Positions 1 through 9,210 of a DNA stretch of 64,000 bases are shown here, in pieces. The notes under the pieces were generated by a model. That model ran no database searches. It had not been told where the DNA came from and saw nothing but the letters and a program-made list of their open reading frames with translations. Numbering within the stretch: position 1 is the stretch's first letter; every line of letters begins with the position of its first letter. The position numbers and the translations under genes are program-made. Source of the DNA: Bryobacterales bacterium (GTDB lineage Bacteria; Acidobacteriota; Terriglobia; Bryobacterales; Bryobacteraceae); NCBI GenBank assembly GCA_016789745.1, contig JAEUQF010000319.1:1-64000 (forward strand), written 5' to 3'.

Positions 1-2
1 CC

Positions 3-941
3 GAGTTGAACCGGACATACTGGGGCGTAGCGCAGGCCAAACCATGGATGCTGGTGAGCCGCGGGTCGAAGTTCAGCGACAAGGCGCTGTACACGAACAG
101 CACGCTCGCGATTAACGCCGATAGCGGCAAGCTGGACTGGCACTTCCAACATGTCCGGCAGGAAACGTTTGATCTCGATGAGGTGTTTGAACGCGTGCTG
201 GTGGATGTGGATGGGCGCAAGCTGGTGTTCTCCATCGGCAAGGCGGGCATCCTGTGGAAGCTGGATCGGGTAACGGGCAAGTATCTGGACCTGGCCGAAA
301 CGGTGTTCCAGAACATCTTTTCGACTGTGGACAAGAAGACGGGCGAGTTGACGTATCGCGCCGATATTCTCGAACAGAAGATCGGGCAATGGCTGAACGT
401 CTGCCCCAGCACGCAGGGCGGACACAATTGGCAGCCGATGAGCTATCACCCGCCGAGCGCGCAGTTGATTCTGCCGCTCAGCCAAAGCTGCATGGACATG
501 TCGGCACGGCAGGTGGAGATGAAGGCCGGGTCGGGAGGGGGCGGCGGGAATCGCCACTTCCTGGAGATGCCGGGCAAGAAAGGCATGATCGGCAAGCTGG
601 CGGCTTACGATGTGCGGACCATGAAGGAGAAGTGGGCCGTCGAGCAGCGCGCGCCGTTCCTGACCGGGGTGCTGTCGACGGCGGGCGGGGTAGCGTTTGT
701 CGGCGATCTGGACCGCTATTTCAAGGCATTCGATGTGAACACGGGCAAGGTACTGTGGCAGGCGCGGCTGGGCACGTCGGTGCAGGGGCATCCGGTGTCA
801 TTCGCGATTGACGGCAGGCAGTACATCGCGGTCACGACGGGGTTAGGCGGTGGCAGCCCGCGCGATGTGCCGCATATCATTGCCCCGGAGATTCACTTCC
901 CCGGCAACGGGAACGCGCTTTACGTGTTTGAGCTGCCCTGA
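3..941 (+). CDS. PQQ-dependent alcohol dehydrogenase-type quinoprotein, C-terminal part
   Basis: This is the 3' part of a gene whose start lies upstream of the window; the frame is open from base 3. About 311 residues are visible. They carry beta-propeller strands typical of PQQ quinoproteins: a YTNSTLAINADSGKLDWHFQ segment near the front, then DVRTMKEKW and DVNTGKVLWQ repeats, and the CPSTQGGHNWQPMSYHP block found in methanol/ethanol dehydrogenase-like proteins. Such enzymes act in the periplasm, oxidising alcohols with bound PQQ and passing electrons to a cytochrome. The substrate cannot be inferred here. A glycine-rich stretch (GSGGGGGN) lies near residue 176. The 3' end overlaps the convergent neighbour by 22 bases. 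Confidence 0.85.
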   Translation, partial: ELNRTYWGVAQAKPWMLVSRGSKFSDKALYTNSTLAINADSGKLDWHFQHVRQETFDLDEVFERVLVDVDGRKLVFSIGKAGILWKLDRVTGKYLDLAETVFQNIFSTVDKKTGELTYRADILEQKIGQWLNVCPSTQGGHNWQPMSYHPPSAQLILPLSQSCMDMSARQVEMKAGSGGGGGNRHFLEMPGKKGMIGKLAAYDVRTMKEKWAVEQRAPFLTGVLSTAGGVAFVGDLDRYFKAFDVNTGKVLWQARLGTSVQGHPVSFAIDGRQYIAVTTGLGGGSPRDVPHIIAPEIHFPGNGNALYVFELP

Positions 942-1756
942 GGGTCGGGCAGGCCGAGGATCCAGCCTTCATAGCGGCGGACGGCCGTCGATTGCGGTGC
1001 GGGGACGGGACAGTGAGTCCAGGCGGTCATGCCCAGCACGGCGAGGCAGGCATCGAAGGGATCATCGGTTTCGAAGCCGTTGTCGATGTGCGTTTGCAGG
1101 TGCTGTGAGATGCGCAGATGATGCTGCCCGGCAAAGGCACGGATAACGGGTGCCTGCGCCGCCCGGGCATCGCGGCTGGACTTCGTAAACCGGCGCGCGA
1201 GGACTTCGTTGTAGCCCAGGCGCGGGTAGCATTCGGCGATCGCGAACGGGAGTGCGTCGAGATCGCCGTCAAACGGCCAGAGCCTCCACTGCGGCGCACG
1301 AGGTTGCAGTAGTGTCTGCCAGCCATGGATGGTGGCGCGGCCGACCTGCTGCGCGCCCAGCGTCCAGAAGATAGGGCAGGCGTTCACCAGCGCATCGCAG
1401 CGGCGCCGCGGTTCGCCGGTGACCTGCTGCAGCCGGGCGCGGGTGCCGGTAGTGGATCGCGGATAGAAGGGCTGGCGCAGCGAGGGCGCATCCGTCACGG
1501 TGAAGAACGCGTCGTCGAAGGTGGGCAGCGCTTGGAGGAAGCCGGCCAGCCCGGCACGATCACAATACTCCCGCGGCAGGCCGATGGCGAAGTCGACGCC
1601 GATCAGCGTGGGCCGGTCTGCCCACTGCCGCAGGAAGTCATCCCCGACAGGGAACGGGCCGTCAACGTCGTGGCCCTCGCCACGAGGCGTGGCCACGCAG
1701 TACCAGCGCTTCTCCGCGTGCTTACTCCAATCGGCGGCAACCAGCCGCTGCATCAA
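920..1756 (-). CDS. DUF429-like (RNase H-fold) conserved hypothetical protein
   Basis: This encodes 278 residues. The N-terminal DWSK, the central GVDFAIGLP, the AECYPRLGYNE block and the late DDPFDACLAVLGM followed by EGWILG resemble DUF429 proteins, a predicted RNase H-like nuclease family. The acidic residues in these blocks (D9, the D of GVDFAIGLP, the E of AECYPR, the D of DDPFDA) would be the metal ligands. No function is experimentally clear for the family. The start ATG overlaps the stop of the upstream DUF1501 gene (ATGA), so it is probably the last gene of that operon. The family call is by motif memory only. Confidence 0.6.
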   Translation of the reverse strand: MMQRLVAADWSKHAEKRWYCVATPRGEGHDVDGPFPVGDDFLRQWADRPTLIGVDFAIGLPREYCDRAGLAGFLQALPTFDDAFFTVTDAPSLRQPFYPRSTTGTRARLQQVTGEPRRRCDALVNACPIFWTLGAQQVGRATIHGWQTLLQPRAPQWRLWPFDGDLDALPFAIAECYPRLGYNEVLARRFTKSSRDARAAQAPVIRAFAGQHHLRISQHLQTHIDNGFETDDPFDACLAVLGMTAWTHCPVPAPQSTAVRRYEGWILGLPDPQGSSNT

Positions 1757-3180
1757 CTCAGTAGTTGCTTCACGACACGGCCGTGCACGTCGGTCAGTCG
1801 ATAGTGCCGGCCCTGGAACTTATAGGTCAGCCGCAGGTGATCGACGCCGAGGGCATGCAGCGTGGTGGCATGCAGGTCATGCACGTCCATGGGGTCTTCG
1901 ATAATGTTGTAGCTGAAGTCGTCGGTTTCGCCATGGACGTGGCCTCCCTTCACGCCGCCGCCGGCCAGCCACATGGCGAAGCACTTCGGATGATGGTCGC
2001 GGCCGTAGTTATCTTCGGTGAGCGTGCCTTGGGAATAGACGGTGCGTCCGAATTCCCCGCCCCACACGACCAGGGTGTCCTTGAGCATGTCGCGCTGCTT
2101 CAGATCCTGGATGAGCGCGGCGGAGGCCTGATCGGTCTGCATGCATTGCTTGGGCAGATCCTTGGGCAGGTTGCCATGCTGATCCCAACCGCGGTGGAAC
2201 AATTGGATGAAGCGCACACTGCGCTCGGCCAGGCGGCGCGCCAGAATGCAGTTGGCGGCGTAGGTGCCAGGCTTGCGGGCATCGGGGCCGTACATTTCGA
2301 AGATGTGATCGGGCTCTTTAGAAAGGTCGGTCAACTCCGGCACGGAGGCTTGCATGCGGAACGCCATCTCATACTGCGCGATGCGCGTCGCGATCTCCGG
2401 ATCCTGGTAATCCTGCTGCTTGATGTCGTTGAGTTTGCCGAGGTCGTCCAGGAAGCGGCGCCGCGCGCCGGTTTCGTAACCTTCGGGGTTCGACAGATAC
2501 AGCACCGGGTCGGTACCGGCGCGGAACTTGACGCCGGCGAACTTGGTGGGCAGGAAGCCGCTGGACCACTGGCGGTCGGCCAGGGCCTGCGCATTGCCCA
2601 AACCCTGGGACACCATCACCACGAACGCCGGCAGATCCTGGTTCTCGCTGCCCAGGCCATAGCTGACCCAGGAGCCGATGCTGGGCCGTCCGGCAAGCTG
2701 GAAGCCGGATTGGAAGAACGTCACCGCAGGGTCGTGATTGATGGCTTCGGTGTGGAGCGATTTGATCAGGCAGATATCGTCGGCCACCTTGGCGGTGTGC
2801 GGCAGCAGTTCACTCAGCCACATGCCGCTCTTGCCGTGCTGGGCGAACTTGAAGATGGACGGCGCGGTAGGGAACGTGGCCTGATAGGCGGTCATGCCGG
2901 TGAGCCGCTGTCCCATGCGCACGGAGGCTGGCAGATCCTCGCCGCGGCGTTTCGCGAGGCCGGGCTTGTAGTCGAACAGATCCAACTGCGAAGGGGCGCC
3001 GTGCTGGAACAGATAGATAACGCGCTTGGCGGTGGGCGCGTGGTGGGGCAGGCCGGGCAGAGCGGCGGATGCGGCGCCCGTGGCGGCCATTGCATCCCTG
3101 GGCAGCAACGACGCCAGAGCCGCGGTGCCTAGGCCAAGCGTCGAACGGGAAAAGAAGTGGCGGCGCGTGATGTCGTTCAT
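1753..3180 (-). CDS. DUF1501 domain-containing protein with Tat signal
   Basis: The 475-residue product starts with a twin-arginine signal (TRRHFFSRSTLGLGTAALASL) and continues as a DUF1501 protein. DUF1501 is an alkaline-phosphatase/sulfatase-like fold. Family hallmarks seen are YLFQHGAPSQLDLFDYKP near residue 55, LVVWGGEFGRTVYSQG and GRDHHPKCFAMWLAGGGVKGG. It lies 3 bases downstream of the PSD1/DUF1549/DUF1553 gene on the same strand. That pairing is a standard arrangement in Planctomycetes and Solibacterales. The substrate is unknown. Translocation in folded form is inferred from the RR motif. Confidence 0.9.
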   Translation of the reverse strand: MNDITRRHFFSRSTLGLGTAALASLLPRDAMAATGAASAALPGLPHHAPTAKRVIYLFQHGAPSQLDLFDYKPGLAKRRGEDLPASVRMGQRLTGMTAYQATFPTAPSIFKFAQHGKSGMWLSELLPHTAKVADDICLIKSLHTEAINHDPAVTFFQSGFQLAGRPSIGSWVSYGLGSENQDLPAFVVMVSQGLGNAQALADRQWSSGFLPTKFAGVKFRAGTDPVLYLSNPEGYETGARRRFLDDLGKLNDIKQQDYQDPEIATRIAQYEMAFRMQASVPELTDLSKEPDHIFEMYGPDARKPGTYAANCILARRLAERSVRFIQLFHRGWDQHGNLPKDLPKQCMQTDQASAALIQDLKQRDMLKDTLVVWGGEFGRTVYSQGTLTEDNYGRDHHPKCFAMWLAGGGVKGGHVHGETDDFSYNIIEDPMDVHDLHATTLHALGVDHLRLTYKFQGRHYRLTDVHGRVVKQLLS

Positions 3181-3183
3181 GGC

Positions 3184-6100
3184 TTATTCCTTGGTGATGG
3201 CTTCGTCGAGGTTCAGGATGAGGCTGGCGACCGAGGCGTAGGCGGCCAGTTCGCGCGGGTTCAGCTTAGGGTCAGGCTTGGAGTCGCCCTGTTTGAGATA
3301 AGCTTCCACGCGGTCCGGCTTGCTGGAGAAATAATCCAGGTGATAGCGGAGGCTGTTCTCCAGGACGCCGGCCTCCTGATCCGTAGGCTTGCGGCTGGTG
3401 ATCAGGCGGAAGCCATAGCGCAGGCGGCTGGCAGCATCGGCGCCGCCTTCCTTGAGCATGCGCTGGCCGGCGAAGCGCGCAGCCTCGACGAACGTCACGT
3501 CATTCATCAGGTTCAACGCCTGCAGCGGCGTGTTGGTGCGGTTCTCGCGCACCGTGCAGGTTTCTCTAAGAGCAGAATCGAATGTGGCCATCATAGGCGG
3601 GGCGACGGTCCGTTTCCAGAAGGTATAGAGGCCGCGGCGATACAAGTCGTCGCCGGTGCTCTGCACGTAGTCCATGTCCTGCATGACGATTTCCTTCCAG
3701 AGCCCGGCGGGCTGGTAGGGCTTTACGGACGGCCCGCCGACTTTGGCGCGGAGCAGGCCGGCGGCGTGGAGGGCGGAGTCGCGCACGGTTTCGGCACTCA
3801 TGCGGATGCGCGGGCCGCGGGCCAGCAGACGGTTTTCCGGATCGCGCTGCAGCAGTTCCGGCGTTGCCTTGGAAGACTGCTGGTAGGCGGCGCTCATGAC
3901 GATGGTCTTGAGCAGCGCTTTCGTATCCCAGCCGGTGCGGATGAACTCCGTCGCCAGCCAGTCCAGCAGTTCCGGATGCGAAGGTGGTTCGCCCTGCGCG
4001 CCGAAGTCTTCGACGGTTTTAACAAGGCCGGTGCCGAAGATCATCTGCCAGAAGCGGTTTACTGTAACGCGCGCGGTGAGGGGGTTGCCAGGGTCGATAA
4101 CCCATTGGGCGAAACCAAGGCGGTTGTTGGGCGCGCCGGCCGGCAGCGGCGGCAGCAGTGCGGGAATCCCAGGCTGCACTTTCGCACCCGGCTTGTCGTA
4201 TTGGCCGCGCTGCAGCAGATGCGTTTCCTTGGGCACAGCGCTTTCGGCCATCACCATGGAGGTGGGGAAGGTGCGCTCCATGCGTTCGCGTTCTGCGAGC
4301 AGCGATTGGAGCTTCGCCCAGTTCTGGCGCACGTTGTCGGGTGCGTGGTTTTCCAGGAAGTGCCAACGGATCTGGCGCGTCTCGGCGGCCGTACGCTGCG
4401 CCGCAGGCTTGGCGGCGATCTGCTGCAAGGACGAGCCAGCAGCCAGCGACTCCACTTCGTCCGGAGCCAGCACACGCAGCCATGTGTTGACGTCGTCAAC
4501 CTGGCCTTTGAAGAGCCACTCCGGCCCGTTCCCTGCCCCAACGCGGAACGGAGGCTCGAACTTACCGGCGGCATTGCGGAAGGGGCGATAGAGCGTGTCG
4601 AGCAGCACCTTCACCTTGGCGGGCTTGCCATCGACATACAGCAGCAGCCCCTCGGCCATACGCGAGCCGGTGTAGGTAAGCGCGACGTGATGCCATTCGC
4701 CGGCGGGCAGCGGCTGTTCGGTCTCATAGCGGATGGCGTCGTCGGCCCAGTTGCTGGTCATGGTGACGAACAGCTTGCCATCCTTGATGTGGACACCGAA
4801 GCCCTTGCCGGTGGGTGAATCGTTCATCTTGCTGACGATGGAGCAGGGCTTGTCGCAGGTATGTTTCACCCAGGTGCTCAGGGAGAAGCGATCGGTGATG
4901 TCGACTTTGTTGAGCGCCGGGGGCAAGGTGAGCACCGTGTTGCCATCGAAGGCGATGGCTTTGTTCAGACGGCCCGGCACGACGGCGGGCTTGCCGCTGT
5001 GGGGCGGGAAGCTGTCGAGGTCCCAGGTGCCGTCGGCCAGTTGTGACGGGCGCCAGTAGCTGGGATAGCTACCGGCCAGCGATTTCTCCCACGCGGCCTG
5101 GGCTTTATTGGTAGCGTTGCCAAGTGCGGCGAGTTGCTTTTCCTGCCCTTGGATCTTCGCGTTCAGCGCGTCCAGCGAAGCCTGCTGTTCAGCGGTGGGG
5201 GCCACGACCATGGGCGGCGAATTGCCGTACTTCATGGCGCGGCCGAGTTCGGGCACGTTGTTGAAGTAAGCGAAGAGCTGGTAGAACTCCTTCTGGGTAA
5301 GCGGATCGTACTTGTGGTTGTGGCAGCGGGCGCAGCCGGCGGTAAGGCCCAGGAAGACGGCCGTGGTGGTTTCAACGCGGTCCACCACGTACTCCACGGC
5401 GTACTCTTCGGGGATGATGCCGTCTTCGGTATTGGCGCGGTGATTGCGATTGAAGCCGGTGGCGATCTTCTGCGGCAGTGTGGCGTTGGGCAGCATGTCG
5501 CCAGCGAGTTGTTCGAGGATGAACTGGTGAAACGGCTTGTTCTGGTTGAAGGAGTTAATGACGTAGTCGCGCCAGCGCCACATCACGCGCTCGCCGTCGA
5601 ACTGATAACCGTTGGTGTCGGCATAGCGGGCGGCATCCAACCAGCGCGCGGCCATACGCTCGCCATAGGCAGGAGAAGCCAGCAGCCGGTCGACCGCCTT
5701 TTCATAAGCCTTCGGGGAGTTGTCGGCAAGAAACGCATCGACTTCGGCGGGCGTGGGAGGCAGACCGGTCAGGTCCAGCGTCACACGGCGCAGCAGCGTC
5801 TCCTTCGAAGCCGGCGGCGAGGGCTGCAAACCTTCCTTCTCCAGCCGCGCCAGCAGGAAGCGATCGAGTTCCGTCTTCGGCCAGACCGTATTCTTCACGG
5901 CCGGTAGAGCGGCGCGAACCGGCGGCAGGAACGACCAGTGCTTCTGCCATTTCGCCCCCTCGTCGATCCACTGCCGGATCACCGCGACTTCCTTTTCGGT
6001 CAGCGTGTGGCCCGTGCTCACAGGCGGCATGCGCATGCCCTTTCGGTCCGTGGTGATGCGCTTCACAACTTCGCTGCTCGCCGCGTTCCCGGCAACAATG

Positions 6101-6291
6101 GCGCGCCGTCCGCCGAGGTCGGCTTTTGCAGCCTCTTCCTGGTCCAGGCGCAGGGGGATGTTCTTGTTCTTCGCATCCGGTCCGTGGCAGCCGAAACACT
6201 TGTCGGAAAGGATGGGCCGGACGTCGCGGTTGAATTCGACCTCGGCGCAGAGCAAGGGTGCAAGAAGGAACAATAAGGGCAAGCTGCGCAT
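3184..6291 (-). CDS. PSD1/DUF1549/DUF1553 protein with cytochrome-like heme motif and LamG-like domain
   Basis: The start is placed at the ATG at 6291, giving 1035 residues. This start gives a signal peptide (MRSLPLLFLLAPLLCAE) and sits 15 bases after a TATAAT on this strand; the longer open frame would run over the divergent gene. Domains in order are: PSCyt1 with a CFGCH heme-type motif (~residue 30), DUF1549 (TLDLTGLPPTP), a second CARCH motif, a laminin-G-like sandwich (IAFDGNTVLTLPPAL, SLSTWVKHT), and C-terminal DUF1553 (NRFWQMIFGTGLVKT, RENRTNTPLQALNLMND). It is predicted to be exported and to act with the following DUF1501 protein. Heme binding is inferred from CxxCH; the reaction is unknown. 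Confidence 0.9.
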   Translation of the reverse strand: MRSLPLLFLLAPLLCAEVEFNRDVRPILSDKCFGCHGPDAKNKNIPLRLDQEEAAKADLGGRRAIVAGNAASSEVVKRITTDRKGMRMPPVSTGHTLTEKEVAVIRQWIDEGAKWQKHWSFLPPVRAALPAVKNTVWPKTELDRFLLARLEKEGLQPSPPASKETLLRRVTLDLTGLPPTPAEVDAFLADNSPKAYEKAVDRLLASPAYGERMAARWLDAARYADTNGYQFDGERVMWRWRDYVINSFNQNKPFHQFILEQLAGDMLPNATLPQKIATGFNRNHRANTEDGIIPEEYAVEYVVDRVETTTAVFLGLTAGCARCHNHKYDPLTQKEFYQLFAYFNNVPELGRAMKYGNSPPMVVAPTAEQQASLDALNAKIQGQEKQLAALGNATNKAQAAWEKSLAGSYPSYWRPSQLADGTWDLDSFPPHSGKPAVVPGRLNKAIAFDGNTVLTLPPALNKVDITDRFSLSTWVKHTCDKPCSIVSKMNDSPTGKGFGVHIKDGKLFVTMTSNWADDAIRYETEQPLPAGEWHHVALTYTGSRMAEGLLLYVDGKPAKVKVLLDTLYRPFRNAAGKFEPPFRVGAGNGPEWLFKGQVDDVNTWLRVLAPDEVESLAAGSSLQQIAAKPAAQRTAAETRQIRWHFLENHAPDNVRQNWAKLQSLLAERERMERTFPTSMVMAESAVPKETHLLQRGQYDKPGAKVQPGIPALLPPLPAGAPNNRLGFAQWVIDPGNPLTARVTVNRFWQMIFGTGLVKTVEDFGAQGEPPSHPELLDWLATEFIRTGWDTKALLKTIVMSAAYQQSSKATPELLQRDPENRLLARGPRIRMSAETVRDSALHAAGLLRAKVGGPSVKPYQPAGLWKEIVMQDMDYVQSTGDDLYRRGLYTFWKRTVAPPMMATFDSALRETCTVRENRTNTPLQALNLMNDVTFVEAARFAGQRMLKEGGADAASRLRYGFRLITSRKPTDQEAGVLENSLRYHLDYFSSKPDRVEAYLKQGDSKPDPKLNPRELAAYASVASLILNLDEAITKE

Positions 6292-6306
6292 AGAAGAGCC
6301 GATTCC

Positions 6307-6315
6307 ATTATATTT
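6307..6315. promoter_or_regulatory. Overlapping divergent -10 elements
   Basis: The 40-base gap between the PSD1 gene (minus) and the PH-like gene (plus) contains TATAAT on the minus strand (6312-6307) and TATATT on the plus strand (6310-6315). They overlap, so RNA polymerase could bind in only one direction at a time. No clear -35 was seen for either. Confidence 0.4.
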
Positions 6316-6331
6316 GTGGCTGGCAGACATT

Positions 6332-6796
6332 ATGAGACAGGTCTTCGAGATTGTTCCGGCCTCGGGCTCGGCGATCCAGTTTTTCGCCCTGATCCTGGCT
6401 ATTCCGCTCGCCATGGTAGTGCTGTTCGCCTTCTTCTGGTATTCGATGCGGCACACCACGTTTGAGGTTTCGGCGGACGGGATACGGATCCGCGGCGACG
6501 TCTACGGCCGCACGATTCCGCTGGACCAGTTGCGGCTGGAAAAAGCCAAGGTCTACAACATGGCCGAGGATGCCGAACATGGCCTCTCGTGGCGCACCAA
6601 CGGCGTGGGCATGCCTGGCTACTCCTCGGGCTGGTTCCGGCTGAAGAATGGCGAAAAGGCGCTGGTGTTCCTGACCGCGCGCAACCGGGTGCTCTACGTG
6701 CCGACGTCGGAAGACTACGCCCTGGTGGTGAGCCCCAAGGACTCGGACGCGCTGTTGCAGGCGCTGCGCGAGGCCAAAGGCGGTGCGGCGCGGTGA
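6332..6796 (+). CDS. PH-like domain small membrane protein
   Basis: This encodes 154 residues. The ATG at 6332 was chosen because the upstream open frame is antisense to the PSD1 gene. A hydrophobic segment at about residues 15-37 (FFALILAIPLAMVVLFAFF) is followed by a bacterial PH-like beta domain (TFEVSADGIRIRGDVYGRTIPLDQL, then YSSGWFRLKNGEKALVFLT and ending YALVVSPKD). Related proteins are membrane-anchored and of unknown role. It heads a cluster of three small membrane-protein genes. Confidence 0.7.
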   Translation: MRQVFEIVPASGSAIQFFALILAIPLAMVVLFAFFWYSMRHTTFEVSADGIRIRGDVYGRTIPLDQLRLEKAKVYNMAEDAEHGLSWRTNGVGMPGYSSGWFRLKNGEKALVFLTARNRVLYVPTSEDYALVVSPKDSDALLQALREAKGGAAR

Positions 6797-6843
6797 GACA
6801 AAAGCAGAGTTCGCGCGTCCTGATAAACTGAGATCTGGACCTC

Positions 6844-7263
6844 ATGAGCGATACTGCTGTTGCCGCCAAGCAACCGACTGCGCCGATTGGCCAGTGGCTG
6901 CCCTTAGTTCTGCTGGCCTGGCTGATTCCCGGCGCGGGCCACCTGTATCTGAAGAAGACCGTCCGCGGAGCTCTGCTGGCCGTTGCCATCACGGTGACGT
7001 TCCTGCTCGGCATCCTGATGCGTGGGGCGATGTTTGAGCCGATGAGCGGCGACCTGCTGACCACCATCATTTACGTCGGCGGATTCCTGGGCGACATGAT
7101 GAGCGGCATTCTCTACCTGCTCACCGTGTGGCTGGGCTACAACCAGCCGGAGATCGCCGGTCATGTGCACGATTACGGCACGAAGTTCCTGGTGGCCGCC
7201 GGGCTGATGAACGTGCTGGCGATGGTGGATGTATTTGAGATCGTCTCCGGGAGGAAGGACTAA
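6844..7263 (+). CDS. DUF6677-like multi-pass small membrane protein
   Basis: The 139-residue product has about three hydrophobic segments: WLPLVLLAWLIPGAGHLYL, ALLAVAITVTFLLGILM, and one near the middle (MSGILYLLTVWLGY). The PGAGHLYLKK motif is like TM2-type and DUF6677 proteins found in Acidobacteria. Function is unknown. The stop overlaps the ATG of the next gene (TAATG), so the two are translationally coupled. A TAAACT hexamer about 19 bases before the ATG could be its -10. Confidence 0.65.
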   Translation: MSDTAVAAKQPTAPIGQWLPLVLLAWLIPGAGHLYLKKTVRGALLAVAITVTFLLGILMRGAMFEPMSGDLLTTIIYVGGFLGDMMSGILYLLTVWLGYNQPEIAGHVHDYGTKFLVAAGLMNVLAMVDVFEIVSGRKD

Positions 7264-7448
7264 TGCCGAAAATGGCTTTGTCGCACTTTGAGGCGGCGGT
7301 CCTGTTCGCGCTGTTCACGTCAATTGTCCTGGGCGTCGTCACGAAGAAGACGGATAAGGAGCGCATCCAGTACGGCGTACGCTCGTTCGTGTACTTCCTG
7401 GCGGTGATGTTCTCGCTCGGGTGGCTGATGTATCTCGGCCACGGGTAA
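7263..7448 (+). CDS. Small membrane protein (61 aa)
   Basis: The 61-residue product has two hydrophobic segments (ALFTSIVLGVV and FVYFLAVMFSLGWLMYL) separated by a charged linker TKKTDKERIQYG. Its one-base overlap with the preceding DUF6677-like gene suggests the two proteins work together in the membrane. No family was recognised. It ends 8 bases before the stop of the convergent GH5 gene. Confidence 0.6.
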   Translation: MPKMALSHFEAAVLFALFTSIVLGVVTKKTDKERIQYGVRSFVYFLAVMFSLGWLMYLGHG

Positions 7449-7456
7449 GCCCTCGC

Positions 7457-8560
7457 TTAGTGATACTGCAGTAACGTCAGCAACTTCCGGTCCACTTTGT
7501 GGCCCATGAAGTCGCCATAGTCAGCGTCGTCCCGTTCGGAATCCACCACGCCAAACGAGCCGCGGAAGTTCCACAGCGCCCAGCCAATCTGGTGGCTCTT
7601 CAGGATATCCAGCACATCGCATATCCAGCGCAGGAAGACCTCGTGCGGGGTCTTGTTGAAGCAGCCGGCTTCCCCGCAATGCACGCCGACACCCTGCCGC
7701 ACCAGCCATCCCCATTGCTCATAGTGCTTCTCCAGGTCATCGCGCGAGATCAGCGCGGAACCGTCGCGCTTCACCGCCGGCCACCAGGGATTCGGGTAGT
7801 CCTTGCGTTTGTCCACCCAGCCCGCGCGATAGTGGCTGATCTCGCCGGGATAGTAGGCGTGCACGCTCTGCGCCACGCGGGTCGGCATCATTTCGTAAAC
7901 CACTTCGTTGCCGACACTGAGCCCGTCGATGATCACCATGCGGTCCGGCGCGATGGCGCGGATGGCCTCGGTGGCGCGGGTCATCACGCGTCGGTAGTCT
8001 TCGCGCGACATGAATCCCGGACGAGGCGAGGGCGCCTCATTGAGCAGGTTGAGGCTGACTTCGCTCGACCGCGACGCCCGGTAGCGTTTGGCGAGCATCT
8101 GCCAGTGCAGGAGGAAGGCATCCTCGGCGGCTTTCTCGGTCCAGAGACTGAAGGGCTCGCGTTCGTTGTTGTTGATGCAATAGCCAGGGGCGCGATGGAG
8201 GTTCAGGCTGACGTGGAGGCTATATTTGCGGCCGAATTCGACGATGCGGTCGACCCCTTCGAGCATGGCCTCATTGATCTTCACGGCCCCATCGGGGGTG
8301 AGCTTTTTGGATTGACGCCAGGCTGGGTCGACCCAATACCAGTAATCCATGGGAATGCGTACGAAGTCGAAGCCGAGTTCGGCAATCATGCGAAAGTCGT
8401 CTTCGGGGATGGGAACGGAGTCGCCGTTCCACTGCATGGCCTGGAAGTAGTAGAGGAGGTTGAAGCCGCGCCAGCGAGGGATGGCGTTCTTGGGCATCGC
8501 GAGGGCGGTGCCGCATCCGGCGGCGCCGGCCAGGAAATGACGGCGAGTAACGGAGGGCAT
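7457..8560 (-). CDS. Secreted glycoside hydrolase family 5 (cellulase-like)
   Basis: The 367-residue product has a Tat signal (TRRHFLAGAAGCGTALAMP). The (beta/alpha)8 glycosidase signatures are RGFNLLYYF, FDFVRIPMDYWYW, and LNLLNEAPS with the probable acid/base Glu175. GVHCGEAGCF carries the probable nucleophile Glu297, and WALWNFRGSFG is at the end. Both catalytic glutamates are present, so an active endo-acting glycosidase is expected. The polysaccharide (cellulose, mannan or other) cannot be told from sequence. It appears to be a single-gene unit, with a possible TATGCT -10 about 11 bases before the ATG. Confidence 0.9.
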   Translation of the reverse strand: MPSVTRRHFLAGAAGCGTALAMPKNAIPRWRGFNLLYYFQAMQWNGDSVPIPEDDFRMIAELGFDFVRIPMDYWYWVDPAWRQSKKLTPDGAVKINEAMLEGVDRIVEFGRKYSLHVSLNLHRAPGYCINNNEREPFSLWTEKAAEDAFLLHWQMLAKRYRASRSSEVSLNLLNEAPSPRPGFMSREDYRRVMTRATEAIRAIAPDRMVIIDGLSVGNEVVYEMMPTRVAQSVHAYYPGEISHYRAGWVDKRKDYPNPWWPAVKRDGSALISRDDLEKHYEQWGWLVRQGVGVHCGEAGCFNKTPHEVFLRWICDVLDILKSHQIGWALWNFRGSFGVVDSERDDADYGDFMGHKVDRKLLTLLQYH

Positions 8561-8634
8561 AATTTACGCCCAGCATAGGAGCGCGGGGCGTGGGAGGCAA
8601 GGGGTGGGCCGGACCCCACCCCGGATGGGAGGGG

Positions 8635-9135
8635 TTAGCGGCCTTCGCTGGAGGGCGGCACCAGGCCCTTGATGCGCATATAGGTCACGATGTTGCCGTA
8701 GTGCTCGTTGTTATGGGAGTTGTTAAAGTGCAGCACGGTGATGTTGGCGCGCTCGCGGCCGAAGAACTTGGTGATCTTGGCCGCGTCAGCATCGGTCATG
8801 GCGGCGTAGGCGGCATCGCAGTAGGCAAAGGCTTCCTTCAACGCCGCAGTGAGGTCTGCCTTGGAAGTCTTGGTCTTTTCGATACCTTTCGGGGCGACCT
8901 TCTCGCCTTTGACGGCGGAACAGAACAGATACTGCGCATCGGCCACGTGGCCCACCAACTGGCCGAAGGAGCGCACTTCCGGCACCGGCTTGAACGAGTA
9001 GTTCTCTTCCGGCATCTTGTCGGCGGCCTTGATCAGGTTGTTGCGGACGCCTTCATAAAGGGCCTTGGCGTCGGCGGACATGGGGTTCTGCGCCCAAAGC
9101 GCGCCCGTGATGGAGAGCAAAAGAAAAAGCTTCAT
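8635..9135 (-). CDS. DinB-family protein with signal peptide
   Basis: The 166-residue product begins with a signal peptide (MKLFLLLSITGALWAQ). The DinB four-helix signatures are NYSFKPVPEVRSFGQLVGHVADA and a late VLHFNNSHNNEHYGNIVTYMR. The conserved histidines (H of VGHVAD and HNNEHYGN) would form the metal site of this family. DinB proteins include thiol-dependent transferases, but exported versions in Acidobacteria have no known role. A GAGGATAACCCG ribosome site precedes the ATG. Confidence 0.85.
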   Translation of the reverse strand: MKLFLLLSITGALWAQNPMSADAKALYEGVRNNLIKAADKMPEENYSFKPVPEVRSFGQLVGHVADAQYLFCSAVKGEKVAPKGIEKTKTSKADLTAALKEAFAYCDAAYAAMTDADAAKITKFFGRERANITVLHFNNSHNNEHYGNIVTYMRIKGLVPPSSEGR

Positions 9136-9210
9136 CGGGTTATCCTCGTGCGGCTATTTTGCCACGGCGAGCGGGCCCGATGAAGCTTTGACCGGATTAA
9201 TTTCCGTTTA

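Noticed and set aside
3157..4818. Long plus-strand open frame (553 codons) opposite the PSD1/DUF1553 gene
   Set aside because: It is antisense to a clear multi-domain protein, its translation is Ala/Gly/Arg/Val-rich with no motif, and GC-rich genes commonly leave such open antisense frames. The same applies to 1765-3132, 9343-11046, 11123-12652 and 59890-61677.
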